Below, in pieces: positions 54,477 through 63,965 of a stretch of DNA of 64,000 nt. This DNA is from Labilibaculum antarcticum. Lineage in GTDB: Bacteria > Bacteroidota > Bacteroidia > Bacteroidales > Marinifilaceae. The notes beneath the pieces are model-generated. The model was not told where the DNA came from, did no database searches, and saw nothing but the letters and a program-made list of their open reading frames with translations. The stretch is from the NCBI RefSeq assembly GCF_002356295.1, contig NZ_AP018042.1:1892361-1956360 (forward strand), written 5' to 3'. Numbering within the stretch: position 1 is the first letter of the stretch; the number at the start of each line of letters is the position of its first letter. Position numbers and translations under genes: made by a program.

Positions 54477-55769
54477 TTACTTTTGAGTCGGTCCTTCAAC
54501 ATACTCAAATTCAGGACTTGGTCCAGATTTGGTGCACTTAAAGGTAATTGTGTAATCAACCATTCCCGATGCATATCCAGCAAAAGTTACAACATAATTC
54601 ACATCTACTCCATCAACCTGTGCAACCGCATTTGGAAACTTTAAAGGAAGGTAAGCATTAACACCTGCTTTAACAGCATCCTGCCAAGTAGCAAAACTTG
54701 CATCGTAATTTCCAGCAGCAATATTAAACTCAACATAGTATGAATTAGCTCCAAAATATGCTTCAGCCGTACCATAAGTATCAAGATAGTCAGCACCTAC
54801 ATTAGCACCTACATAGTCAACAATCATTTGATAATCATCCGCTACCATAGTATACAATATTGTAGGATCAAACAACCAACCATTTGCAGTTTTAAGATAC
54901 TGATCTGTTTTAGCAACAGTTGAAGAGTACTCTAGCCAAACACCATCAGTTAAAGTGTATTCTTTTGCTTTAGTTTCAGTAACACGATCTGCATAATATT
55001 TATACACCACAATATACTTATCACCATCAACAGAATAAGGGAACTTAACAGCTAAGAAAGTTGACAAATAGCTTTCAGGAGCGTCAGATTCTGAAAAGTT
55101 ATTGTAATTTCCTGGAGCTCCCATAGATCCATAATCAGCTGAAGTTAATTCATACAATTGAACATCATCTGGAATTGCTGGTGCAACTTTATTTGACTCA
55201 GCCCAAACAGAACCATCAAATACCCAAAATTCAGTAATATTAGATGTGACACCATAATCATAATACGCATAAATTATCGCTTTCTCATCGCCATCTACAG
55301 CATCAGGATACTTGCCTAATAAAAAATCAGCCAGAACTGTTGCAATTGGAGTTTTATAATCGAAGTTATCATGTTCCCCATACCCTAACAACGCGTAATC
55401 CGAAGGTTCTAGTTCGTAAGAAATAGCGGCTACGTTTTCTAAATAATCAAGGTAATCACCTATGTAATTAAGTCCTCCCTGATAGAAAGCATAGGTAACT
55501 CTAACAGAAGAAGTCAAATCTAAGGTTGGATACTTTTTAGCTAAAAAATCAGGTAAATAGTTAGCCGCCGCATCATAAATGCTAAAACTTCCATATTTTT
55601 CTGGATCTCCACCAATATCGCTATAATCGTCATCAGTTAATGCATAATCCAAGCTTCGAACATTATTATCAATACCCAACGCATCAACATCCTTGTAAAT
55701 ATCTTCCATCGGATCACAACCTGCAAATACCAACGCAAATAGTGATACTATATATAATATTTTTTTCAT
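54477..55769 (-). CDS. Four-repeat lipoprotein partnered with a TonB-dependent receptor
   Basis: A 430-residue lipoprotein (lipobox Cys18 in VFAGC). It has three clear internal repeats of about 80-90 residues and a fourth divergent one, with consensus Y-x-L-x3-DY...F-L-x-x-KYP...DG...Y-x-YY. Examples: YALTDDDYSDIG (about 42), YELEPSDYALLG (about 116), YELTSADYGSMG (about 205) and YTMVADDYQMIV (about 307). The middle repeats end in a V/W segment (FDGSVWAE, LTDGVWLEY). I do not recognise the repeat with certainty. It begins 33 bases after the receptor stop in the same operon, so it may be the surface partner of that receptor, in the role SusD plays for SusC. Confidence 0.7.
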   Translation of the reverse strand: MKKILYIVSLFALVFAGCDPMEDIYKDVDALGIDNNVRSLDYALTDDDYSDIGGDPEKYGSFSIYDAAANYLPDFLAKKYPTLDLTSSVRVTYAFYQGGLNYIGDYLDYLENVAAISYELEPSDYALLGYGEHDNFDYKTPIATVLADFLLGKYPDAVDGDEKAIIYAYYDYGVTSNITEFWVFDGSVWAESNKVAPAIPDDVQLYELTSADYGSMGAPGNYNNFSESDAPESYLSTFLAVKFPYSVDGDKYIVVYKYYADRVTETKAKEYTLTDGVWLEYSSTVAKTDQYLKTANGWLFDPTILYTMVADDYQMIVDYVGANVGADYLDTYGTAEAYFGANSYYVEFNIAAGNYDASFATWQDAVKAGVNAYLPLKFPNAVAQVDGVDVNYVVTFAGYASGMVDYTITFKCTKSGPSPEFEYVEGPTQK

Positions 55770-55801
55770 TTTAATTAATTTAATAGTTTAAAGACTATTG
55801 A

Positions 55802-58381
55802 TTAAAACTTAATTTTTAAACGCATAGAAGCTGTACGACCAAAACCATAGAAACCATAAGATGTTTTCCAGTCATGATCACCACCATCAGTCGCATCAGA
55901 AAAATACTCAGTATCGAATACATTTTGTACATTTCCATACAGTGTAGCATTTAAATTACCAAGCATAAAGTTGTATTTCACATTTAGATCAAACAAACCA
56001 TAATCAGGCATTTCCCATGCTTGAGCAGAATCATTTGCATTATCCCTATCAGCAACATTAAAATAGGCATACAAATTACCATAGTAATTATAATTCATAC
56101 CCACTTTTAAATCATCGAAAATTTGATAATCAAGACCCAAAGCCGCAGTAGTTTGAGCTGCATCACCAACTTTTAATCCATCGCTATAAATGGTCATGGT
56201 CTCTAAAGTCTTATCATCTTTATTATCCATGTTTACACCATTTGCAGTACCATTGCTTACCCACTGCCAATCTCCAACTGAAGCCATACCTGTTAATGTA
56301 AGATCATCAGTAACTTGGTATTTCATATCCATTTCAACACCCATATGAAGAGCATCTAAACCAAGTACGTTAAAACGCCAATCTTCATTTCGTATTGTTG
56401 TTGTAGTTGCAATAGATTTATCCATCCATTTGGTATAGTAACCATTCACATTTACTGATAACTTGTTAGAACGAAATCCGTATCCGATTTCAGCAGAATA
56501 CACTTTTTCATTTTCAGCATCAGGATTTATATCATTGGCATAATTCAAAAACACACTATTGAAGAATGGTGCTTTCTCGAAGTAACCTGCATTAACAAAA
56601 ACATTATGCTGTTCGTTAAGATTGTAGTTAGCACCAGCTTTAGCGCTATAACCTAGGAAATTTTGCCAAGCAGTTTTCTGATTGCCTGGAAGATATTGAA
56701 AATTATCTGTACGACGATATCTACTTTCAGTAACAGAAGCAGAAACAAATGCGCTTAAAGCGTCCTTTTGATACTCCAATTGAGAAAATAATCCTCCCCA
56801 CATGATCTCACCTGGATTATCGTAGTATATTTTATCTCCTTTTTTCAATTTCTTATTACCTTCTCTATTGATATTTTTACTAATCCCATTATTATCAACA
56901 TCAACAAAATAATCACCTCCTAATAAATCATCGATTTTAGAGCTGTGCTGACCGATATAATATCTAGCATCAACACCACCCGACAATTTTAAATTATCAT
57001 TTAAGTCTCTGGTATAATTAGACAATACTCCGTACCACTCATGAGAATTTACAGAGTTAGTAATAATAGCTCTCGAACCAGATAATGAAGATGCATTATC
57101 AGCAATTACAGAATCATAGTCAATATATCCATCAGCAGTTACTCTCGTACTAGAACCTACTTTCCCATTATTATCGTAACGTAACCAATATTTATCGGCA
57201 CCATCTGTTCCTCGTCCTCCACCTTCTGAAATAGAAGCATAAACAGAAGTTGACAATGTTGATTTTTCGTTAATTTGCCAATAGTGATTCAAAGAAGCCT
57301 GAGGCTTATGATAAAAATTATAAGCAGTATTATAACGCTCTCCATTTTTAAATCCATAATCAAGATTACGTCTGGTACCGTCTTGATGATTTTTATAATC
57401 CTCAATAGTACCTCTTGTGTATCTTTGATTATGCTTTTGTGGTGCACCAAATACAGTAAAAGTTAATCGGTGATCATCATTAATTTGCTTTGCAACTGAA
57501 AGAAAATAAGACCAACCGTTATAATCTGTACTTTTAACCCATCCATCACCCTTTGTATGAGATCCAGAAAAAGTAACAGCCCAACCGTTATCCATTAAGC
57601 CTGTTGATAAAGTCAACATTTGTTTCTCCATTCCACTATTTCCGATACCATAAGCAAAAGAACCTCCTTTTTCAGCATCAGTTGATTTAGTTATGATATT
57701 AATGGTCCCACCCACAGCAGGTGTCGCAACTTTAGACGCACCTAAACCACGCTGCACTTGCTGGCTACGAGTCACGTCAGAAAGACCGGCCCAGTTAGAC
57801 CAGTAAACTTTACCATTCTCCATTCCATTAACCGGAACTCCATTAATCATTACCCCAATGTTACTGGAATCAAATCCACGTAAATTAATACGAGAATCAC
57901 CATATCCTCCACCTGCTTTGGTTGCATAAACACCTGGTGTTGATTTCAACATTTCAGGGAATTCCTGAGTACCCAATTTCTCAGCTATTAAAGATTGAGA
58001 AATGGTAGAAACGGCAACTGGAGTCTGGCGTTGAATAGCAACAGAAGCCATAACATTAATTTCATTCAAGCCAATAGCGTCAGATTCTAATTTAATAACG
58101 CCTAAATCTTGCGATCCCTTTAAGACAACTTCTTTGTCAAGAAATCCAACGAAACTTACAATAACTTTGGTGGCTCCCTGAGATAACTCAAAAGTAAAAG
58201 AACCATCAAAACCTGAAACTGTACCGGAGGTTGTTCCAGCTACAACGATAGATGCACCCGGCAAACTCTCGTTGGTACTACCATCTACGACTACACCTTT
58301 TACGGTGGTTTGAGCAATAGCTGCAATGGACAACATCATGATTGCTACCATTGTCAAAATACTTCTCATAGCATTTTTCAT
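55802..58381 (-). CDS. TonB-dependent receptor with carboxypeptidase-regulatory-like domain
   Basis: An 859-residue outer membrane receptor. Signal peptide 1-23; a beta-sandwich domain (TVKGVVVDGSTNESLPGASIVV, about 25-105); plug (about 120-235; LKSTPGVYATKAGGGYGDSRINLRGFD and GTINIITK are typical) and a 22-strand barrel ending with Phe (LRIKF). It lacks the long SusC insertions and is shorter than SusC-type proteins (859 versus 1039 residues), so it may transport a non-carbohydrate ligand. No adjacent SusD; the downstream lipoprotein with four repeats is the likely partner. The ligand is unknown. Confidence 0.9.
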   Translation of the reverse strand: MKNAMRSILTMVAIMMLSIAAIAQTTVKGVVVDGSTNESLPGASIVVAGTTSGTVSGFDGSFTFELSQGATKVIVSFVGFLDKEVVLKGSQDLGVIKLESDAIGLNEINVMASVAIQRQTPVAVSTISQSLIAEKLGTQEFPEMLKSTPGVYATKAGGGYGDSRINLRGFDSSNIGVMINGVPVNGMENGKVYWSNWAGLSDVTRSQQVQRGLGASKVATPAVGGTINIITKSTDAEKGGSFAYGIGNSGMEKQMLTLSTGLMDNGWAVTFSGSHTKGDGWVKSTDYNGWSYFLSVAKQINDDHRLTFTVFGAPQKHNQRYTRGTIEDYKNHQDGTRRNLDYGFKNGERYNTAYNFYHKPQASLNHYWQINEKSTLSTSVYASISEGGGRGTDGADKYWLRYDNNGKVGSSTRVTADGYIDYDSVIADNASSLSGSRAIITNSVNSHEWYGVLSNYTRDLNDNLKLSGGVDARYYIGQHSSKIDDLLGGDYFVDVDNNGISKNINREGNKKLKKGDKIYYDNPGEIMWGGLFSQLEYQKDALSAFVSASVTESRYRRTDNFQYLPGNQKTAWQNFLGYSAKAGANYNLNEQHNVFVNAGYFEKAPFFNSVFLNYANDINPDAENEKVYSAEIGYGFRSNKLSVNVNGYYTKWMDKSIATTTTIRNEDWRFNVLGLDALHMGVEMDMKYQVTDDLTLTGMASVGDWQWVSNGTANGVNMDNKDDKTLETMTIYSDGLKVGDAAQTTAALGLDYQIFDDLKVGMNYNYYGNLYAYFNVADRDNANDSAQAWEMPDYGLFDLNVKYNFMLGNLNATLYGNVQNVFDTEYFSDATDGGDHDWKTSYGFYGFGRTASMRLKIKF

Positions 58382-58968
58382 AAAACAATTTGTTAGGTTA
58401 GTAAATTGTGTGGCATTGTTGCCACAAAATCATCTTAGCTTTTCGCGAAGAAAAGGATCACAAAAATGGTTGCTTTTTAACTTTTTAACAAAAATTAAGC
58501 AAATTAATTTTCAATGTTCATCGCTTTTATTTAGCGATTCATCGAAAAAATAAATTTCAAACTTGTAATTGGGACAATTTTTCATTTTCAACGTAAATAC
58601 AAAGAACGTATCCTCTAAATTAAATGAGTAATTTAAAAATGGGTATGGAAGGTAATATTTTTCTTTCGAAATCCATAATCACTAAATCAACCAAGAACTT
58701 AGTTCTCAACTCATTTTAACATCACGATAAAAGAGTAATTAATCAAATATTAGAATAGACAAGGAATCTCAAGTTTAATTTTAAACACCAAGCCTCTTAC
58801 TTATTTTTAATCTAAATTAGATAATCACTAAAATTTCATTGACAGGACAAAGAAACGATTCCAGTAAGAACCAACTGTTAATTTAACATTAAAAAAAAGG
58901 AAAGAATTAAACTTACTGCTAAAACGAATTAATTCTGCAGTAAAAGAACATTTAACGAAAAAAAAGCG
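58382..58968. other. Divergent intergenic region between receptor and typA
   Basis: No gene is supported. On the minus strand GTGGCA (58420-58425) and TGCCAC (58410-58415) form a perfect hairpin 28 bases upstream of the receptor start, which could lie in its leader. The rest is AT-rich with no strong repeat. Confidence 0.45.
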
Positions 58969-58976
58969 TACTTTTG
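58969..58976 (+). promoter_or_regulatory. Promoter -7 box of typA
   Basis: TACTTTTG is a perfect TAnnTTTG match, giving an approximately 160-base leader before typA. Confidence 0.65.
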
Positions 58977-59007
58977 CACCCGCATTTTGAGTAGCCCAAT
59001 CGATTCA

Positions 59008-59034
59008 GTCACAACATTTTCAATGAATGTGACG
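59008..59034 (+). promoter_or_regulatory. Structured leader of typA
   Basis: GTCACAACATT pairs with AATGAATGTGAC (one bulge) in the transcribed leader. The long, structured 5' region is unusual beside the short leaders of other genes in the window and could allow post-transcriptional control (for instance cold-related); that is inference. Confidence 0.4.
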
Positions 59035-59142
59035 ATCAATTGAAATGTTCAACTCGACTAATACAATACAAAGAAAGAGGATGTAGTATCCCATTTCACT
59101 AGCTTACAGCGGATATTTATTCTCAAATTAATAAAATACAAG

Positions 59143-60939
59143 ATGAGGAAATTGAGAAACATTGCGATTATCGCCCACGTTGATCATGGTAAGACCACTT
59201 TGGTTGACAAAATGATAATGCACAGCAATATTTTTAGAAAAAATGAGAACCCAGGTGATTTAATTCTTGATAACAACGACCTGGAAAGAGAGAGGGGAAT
59301 CACCATCTTATCGAAGAACGTTTCCCTTGAGTACAACGGGGTAAAGATCAATATTATTGATACTCCTGGTCACTCGGATTTTGGTGGAGAAGTTGAACGT
59401 GTTTTGAATATGGCTGATGGGGTTCTACTACTGGTAGATGCCTTTGAAGGAACTATGCCTCAAACTCGTTTTGTATTGCAGAAAGCTTTAGCTTTGGGTC
59501 TTAAGCCAATTGTAGTTGTTAATAAAGTTGACAAACCAAACTGCAGACCAGAAGAAGTTCAAGAACAAGTTTTTGAGCTGATGTTTAATCTGGATGCTAC
59601 AGAAGACCAGTTAGACTTCCCAACCATTTACGGTTCGGCTAAGCAAGGCTGGATGTCAAAAGACTGGCTAAAACCAACAACTGACATTACTGCAATTCTT
59701 GATGCGGTAATTGAGCACATTCCAGCGCCAAAAATTATTGATGGCACAACACAGATGCTTATTACATCTCTTGACTTCTCATCTTACGTAGGACGAATTG
59801 CCATTGGACGTGTTCACCGAGGAGAGATTCGTGAAGGAACGGATGTTAGTTTGGTTAAGCCTGATGGCAGCATCAAAAAACAACGTGTTAAAGAATTACA
59901 TATATTCACTGGATTAGGTAAAGAAAGAGTTAAATCTGTTTCGTCAGGAGAAATTTGTGCTTTAGTTGGTATTGAAGGATTCGATATTGGAGATTCTATT
60001 TGTAGTGTCGAAGACCCGGAACCTCTTGCTCCAATTGCTATTGATGAGCCTACAATGAGTATGTTATTCACCATCAACAACTCTCCATTTTATGGAAAAG
60101 ATGGTAAATTCGTTACTTCCCGTCACTTGATGGACCGACTATATAAAGAACTTGAAAAGAACTTAGCTCTTAGAGTTGAGAAAACTGATTCGGCAGATTC
60201 ATATATTGTATACGGACGTGGTGTTCTTCACTTATCTGTACTTATTGAAACAATGCGTCGTGAAGGATACGAAATCCAAGTTGGTCAGCCACAAGTTATC
60301 ATCAAACAAATTGGTGGTGAAAAATGTGAGCCAGTCGAATTCTTGTTTATTGATCTTCCGGAAGATGTTTCAGGAAGAGCAATAGAGATCGTAACTCAAC
60401 GTAAAGGAGAAATGTTAACTATGGAACGTAAGGCTGATCGTATTCACCTTGAATTCCATATTCCATCAAGAGGTATTATTGGTTTAAGAAATCAGCTGTT
60501 GACTGCTACTGCCGGAGAAGCAGTAATTTCTCATCGCTTTCTTGAATACCAACCACACAAAGGGAATATCCCAGGCCGTATTAACGGATCCTTAATTGCG
60601 ATGGAAACAGGATTAACTTTTGCTTATGCTTTAAATAAACTACAAGACCGAGGCACATTTTTCGTTGCCCCAACGGTTGAGATTTATGAAGGCCAGGTAA
60701 TTGGAGAGAATAATCGTGCTGGTGACTTAGTTATAAATGTTACCAAAACGAAGAAACTAACCAATATGCGTACTTCAGGTACTGATGAAAAGGTGAGATT
60801 ATCACCTCCAATTCTTCACTCTCTTGAAGAGGCTCTGGAATACATTCAAGGTGACGAGTATGTTGAAGTTACACCAAACTCTATCCGTTTAAGAAAAATA
60901 TTCCTTAAAGAAACTGATCGTAAAAGATCTGGCAAATAA
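59143..60939 (+). CDS. typA: Ribosome-associated GTPase TypA/BipA
   Basis: A 598-residue translational GTPase. G1 AHVDHGKTT (11-19), G2 RGITI, G3 DTPGHSDFG, G4 NKVDKP and the SAKxGW element GSAKQGWMS are present, followed by domain II, EF-G-like domains III and V, and the TypA-specific C-terminal domain (FFVAPTVEIYEGQVIGENNRAGDLVINVTK at its start). TypA binds ribosomes and supports subunit assembly and stress or low-temperature growth. It is transcribed alone from the promoter at 58969 and ended by the hairpin at 60986. Confidence 0.97.
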   Translation: MRKLRNIAIIAHVDHGKTTLVDKMIMHSNIFRKNENPGDLILDNNDLERERGITILSKNVSLEYNGVKINIIDTPGHSDFGGEVERVLNMADGVLLLVDAFEGTMPQTRFVLQKALALGLKPIVVVNKVDKPNCRPEEVQEQVFELMFNLDATEDQLDFPTIYGSAKQGWMSKDWLKPTTDITAILDAVIEHIPAPKIIDGTTQMLITSLDFSSYVGRIAIGRVHRGEIREGTDVSLVKPDGSIKKQRVKELHIFTGLGKERVKSVSSGEICALVGIEGFDIGDSICSVEDPEPLAPIAIDEPTMSMLFTINNSPFYGKDGKFVTSRHLMDRLYKELEKNLALRVEKTDSADSYIVYGRGVLHLSVLIETMRREGYEIQVGQPQVIIKQIGGEKCEPVEFLFIDLPEDVSGRAIEIVTQRKGEMLTMERKADRIHLEFHIPSRGIIGLRNQLLTATAGEAVISHRFLEYQPHKGNIPGRINGSLIAMETGLTFAYALNKLQDRGTFFVAPTVEIYEGQVIGENNRAGDLVINVTKTKKLTNMRTSGTDEKVRLSPPILHSLEEALEYIQGDEYVEVTPNSIRLRKIFLKETDRKRSGK

Positions 60940-60985
60940 TTTTTTAAATTTCAATAGAGATATAAAAAATAAATATATTTAAATG

Positions 60986-61017
60986 AGCGATTTCCTAATT
61001 GGAAGTCGCTTTTTTTA
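60986..61017 (+). terminator. Intrinsic terminator of typA
   Basis: AGCGATTTCC and GGAAGTCGCT pair with one mismatch around a TAATT loop and are followed by seven T residues. Confidence 0.88.
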
Positions 61018-61412
61018 TTTAAACATCAAGTGGATTTTTCAAAAGAAATACAAAAGACACCCCATCTACTATACTTCAATACGTATACATTTACCCGGAC
61101 AAATAGTAGCAGCTCTCTGATTTCAATAAATCTTATCATCGAAGATTACTAATTGATAACACTTGTTCCGACTGAATGAACCAATCAAATCGCATCTGTC
61201 ATTTTCGAAAATTCAGGCGCAAATTCACTACAATAGCAAATCCGATACACTTATCCCTAAAATGCTAAATTTTCGCCATCTCAAGGTGATTATTTTCATT
61301 TCCCTTCCGGATTTTCATTAAGAAAACAAAAAATAGCATATTTTTTTTCATCTGCATATAGCTCATTATTGGCCTGTTATGCTTTTTAACTAAATTATTT
61401 TAGTACTAGGTC
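61018..61412. other. Non-coding gap before the PadR operon
   Basis: About 400 bases without a supported gene or strong repeat; the end holds the operon promoter described separately. Confidence 0.5.
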
Positions 61413-61444
61413 TTGCATACTACCTTCTTTTATACGTATATTTG
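61413..61444 (+). promoter_or_regulatory. Promoter of the PadR/PspC operon
   Basis: TTG (61413-61415), a 21-base spacer and a perfect TATATTTG (61437-61444) match the Bacteroidota promoter. Transcription would begin near 61450, about 48 bases before the first gene's ATG at 61498. This also argues against an earlier start at 61459. Confidence 0.75.
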
Positions 61445-61497
61445 TATAACCAGCTTGCATGCTTCAAACAGTACTATACGATATAAATTCAAATGCC

Positions 61498-61935
61498 ATG
61501 AACAAAAGAAACAATTCACTCTGGAAAATATGCCTGATTATAATTGTTCTATTTTCCTGGACAACAGAGTCAAATGCTCAGTTTGCTTCTACGCTTGCGA
61601 AACAATCAAAAATACTATCGCCAATTGTAAAAATTGTATCTGATATTATTTTAGGAGGTGAGTCGAAAATTCCAAATATGGAACAAGAGGTAGATATAGA
61701 AAAAAGCTATTTAAACTCAAGCCTATTCTTTTTTGAAGAAAACGTACAAGTATGTAAAGATATTTTAACCGGCAATAAAGACAGCATTGGTGCAACAAAT
61801 AATTCATTGCAACCACAAGAACAAATTATTATTAAAAAAGATTCTGTGCTAACGAAGAAGGACACTGAAGTAGTTGAGAAAAAAAAGCACAAAAGCATCT
61901 GGAATAACCCGGGAAACACGAAATCAAGAATTTAA
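61498..61935 (+). CDS. Small exported protein of unknown function heading the PadR operon
   Basis: A 145-residue protein from the ATG at 61498 (MNKRNNSLWKICLIIIVLF). Residues 1-28 form a signal peptide ending SNAQ-F. The mature part begins with a helical stretch (ASTLAKQSKILSPIVKIVSDIIL) and ends with a charged Lys/Glu tail (TEVVEKKKHKSIWNN). I do not recognise it. It lies 12 bases before the PadR gene and is the first gene of the transcript, so it may be connected with the envelope function of the following genes. Confidence 0.65.
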   Translation: MNKRNNSLWKICLIIIVLFSWTTESNAQFASTLAKQSKILSPIVKIVSDIILGGESKIPNMEQEVDIEKSYLNSSLFFFEENVQVCKDILTGNKDSIGATNNSLQPQEQIIIKKDSVLTKKDTEVVEKKKHKSIWNNPGNTKSRI

Positions 61936-61947
61936 TTTATTCCAACC

Positions 61948-62271
61948 ATGAAGATCGAGAATACTAAAGCCCAAATGCGAAAAGGAGTGCTGGAATATTG
62001 TATCCTATCCATTTTATCAAGAAATGATGCTTACGCTTCAGATATTATTAAAGAGCTAAAAGAGGCAAAAATGATTGTTGTAGAAGGAACGTTATATCCA
62101 CTACTAACTCGTTTGAAAAACGACGGATTACTTAGCTACCGCTGGGAGGAATCAACTCAAGGTCCACCCCGTAAATATTATACGATTGCTGAATTGGGAA
62201 GTAATTTCCTTAAAGAATTAGATCAATCGTGGCAAGATTTAGTTACTGCAGTAAATACAATTAAAAAGTAA
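61948..62271 (+). CDS. PadR-family transcriptional regulator
   Basis: A 107-residue winged-helix regulator of the short PadR type. KGVLEYCILSILSRNDAYASDIIKEL (helices 1-2), IVVEGTLYPLLTRLKNDGLLSY (recognition helix) and PPRKYYTIAELG (wing) are diagnostic. It should act as a dimeric repressor with a coiled C-terminal helix. It is embedded in the operon with the PspC protein 21 bases downstream, so it may autoregulate the operon in response to envelope or antimicrobial stress. Confidence 0.93.
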   Translation: MKIENTKAQMRKGVLEYCILSILSRNDAYASDIIKELKEAKMIVVEGTLYPLLTRLKNDGLLSYRWEESTQGPPRKYYTIAELGSNFLKELDQSWQDLVTAVNTIKK

Positions 62272-62292
62272 GACCCATAAACCGATATACAA

Positions 62293-63879
62293 ATGAAAAA
62301 GACATTAACAATTAATATCAGTGGAAGCATATTCCATATCGATGAGGATGCTTTTGAAAAACTACAGGCTTATCTGCGGACTATCAATGCTCATTATGGA
62401 TCTAGCGAAGAAGGTCGCGAAATAATAGCTGATATTGAAGCCAGAATTTCGGAAATTTTTCAGGAAAAACTGAGCACTAAAGATCAGGTGGTAAATGTTG
62501 ATATGATAGAAGAAACCATATCCATCATGGGAAAACCTGAAGAGATATTTGCTATCGACGAAGACAGTATTGAGGACGAGTCGAATCAAGAAAGCGACAC
62601 AAAAGACACTAATGGAAAGAAGAAAAGAAGATTATTCCGCGACCCCGACCACAGAGTTCTTGGCGGTGTTGCAAGTGGATTAGCTGCATATTTCGGAATT
62701 GACGTAGTTGTAATTCGCCTCCTATTTGCATTATTCTTCTTCCTCGGATATGGATTTTCATTTCTACTTTACGTGATTTTATGGATTGCAGTACCCAAAG
62801 CGGTTACTACAACTCAAAAATTGGAAATGAAGGGAAAGAAAGTCAATATTTCGAATATCGAAGAAACAATTAAAGATGAATACAAAGAGGTTAAAGAAAG
62901 TTTCGAGAATATTAGAGACAAAAGCGGACCGCAAGTTCGTGACGGTTTCGACAGTGTAATTGATTTTCTTGGCACCGCACTTCGTCTCATCCTTAAAGTT
63001 TTTATCATTCTACTTGGAATCGGATTCGTATTTGCAGGTTTCGTTACCCTAATTAGCTTTATTGGCTCAATGATTTTCGTCAATAGTTTCTTTGGTCCAT
63101 TTTCAGACTTTCACTTCCCTGGTACAGTATTACCACACATGTTTCTTGACGGAAGCAGCATCACCCTATTCACAATTGGAGTGATTGTAGTGATAGGCAT
63201 TCCTTTGCTACTTTTGATTTTCGCAGGTCTAAAACTCCTTTTCAACTTTAAAACCAACAATAAAATAATTGGATTTTCAGCTCTTGCTTTATGGATACTT
63301 GGGATTATTCTTTTGGTAAGTTTAAGCTTCTCTCAAATAAAAGGATACATGCAAAGCAGTACCCGTTACTCGGAAAATATCGAATTACAAGCTACTCAAA
63401 CAGACACTCTTTATTTGAAAACAACTGACAATATCGATTTTGACTGGCATGACGGACACATCGGCTTAGACAATATTAAAATCATTGTTAAAGATGACAA
63501 GGAAATTATAATTGGAGAACCCACTCTTGATATCGAGAAAAGCAATACCGGTAAATTTGAAATTAAACTAAAAAAGAAATCCCGGGGAAGATCCAATGAA
63601 CAAGCCAGTGAAAATGCGGAAAACATTGAATACAAATGGACGCAAACTGATTCGGTGATCACCTTCAACCAATACTTCTCTCTGCCTGCAAGCAGCAAAT
63701 GGAGGAACCAAAAACTACACATCACAGTAAAAGTTCCAGAAGGAAAGGTTATCTATCTTGACAAGTCAATGAAAAAAATTATTCATGATATTGACAACAT
63801 AAGCAATACATGGGACTATGACATGCTTGATGAGATGTGGATCATGCAAAAAGAAGGTTTAAGCAAACTAGAAAAATAG
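62293..63879 (+). CDS. PspC-domain membrane protein
   Basis: A 528-residue protein. An N-terminal cytoplasmic domain (1-105, starting MKKTLTINISGSIFHIDEDAF, a common partner of PspC in Bacteroidota) is followed by a PspC domain (about 113-170: RDPDHRVLGGVASGLAAYFGIDVVVIRLLFALFFF, then LYVILWIAVPK). Four further hydrophobic segments lie at about 230-345, then an extracytoplasmic beta-rich domain (about 360-528) with strands such as TLYLKTTDNIDFDWHDGH and HITVKVPEGKVIYLD. It probably senses or buffers envelope stress with PadR. The following gene starts 86 bases later behind a hairpin. Confidence 0.9.
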   Translation: MKKTLTINISGSIFHIDEDAFEKLQAYLRTINAHYGSSEEGREIIADIEARISEIFQEKLSTKDQVVNVDMIEETISIMGKPEEIFAIDEDSIEDESNQESDTKDTNGKKKRRLFRDPDHRVLGGVASGLAAYFGIDVVVIRLLFALFFFLGYGFSFLLYVILWIAVPKAVTTTQKLEMKGKKVNISNIEETIKDEYKEVKESFENIRDKSGPQVRDGFDSVIDFLGTALRLILKVFIILLGIGFVFAGFVTLISFIGSMIFVNSFFGPFSDFHFPGTVLPHMFLDGSSITLFTIGVIVVIGIPLLLLIFAGLKLLFNFKTNNKIIGFSALALWILGIILLVSLSFSQIKGYMQSSTRYSENIELQATQTDTLYLKTTDNIDFDWHDGHIGLDNIKIIVKDDKEIIIGEPTLDIEKSNTGKFEIKLKKKSRGRSNEQASENAENIEYKWTQTDSVITFNQYFSLPASSKWRNQKLHITVKVPEGKVIYLDKSMKKIIHDIDNISNTWDYDMLDEMWIMQKEGLSKLEK

Positions 63880-63897
63880 TTGTAATTAAATCCATGT

Positions 63898-63939
63898 TTT
63901 GCACCGGTTCCTTTTCAACACACACTTTGCCGGTGCAAA
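63898..63939 (+). promoter_or_regulatory. Perfect intergenic hairpin in the PadR/PspC operon
   Basis: TTTGCACCGG (63898-63907) and CCGGTGCAAA (63930-63939) form a perfect 10-bp stem with a 22-base loop. No T run follows, so it is unlikely to be an intrinsic terminator; it may stabilise upstream mRNA or be an operator. Confidence 0.55.
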
Positions 63940-63965
63940 GATGGTAAAACATAAAAAATAACGAC

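Noticed and set aside
61413-61643. Alternative 76-residue frame at the start of the PadR operon
   Set aside because: It begins inside the promoter, and overlaps in another frame a gene with a convincing signal peptide.
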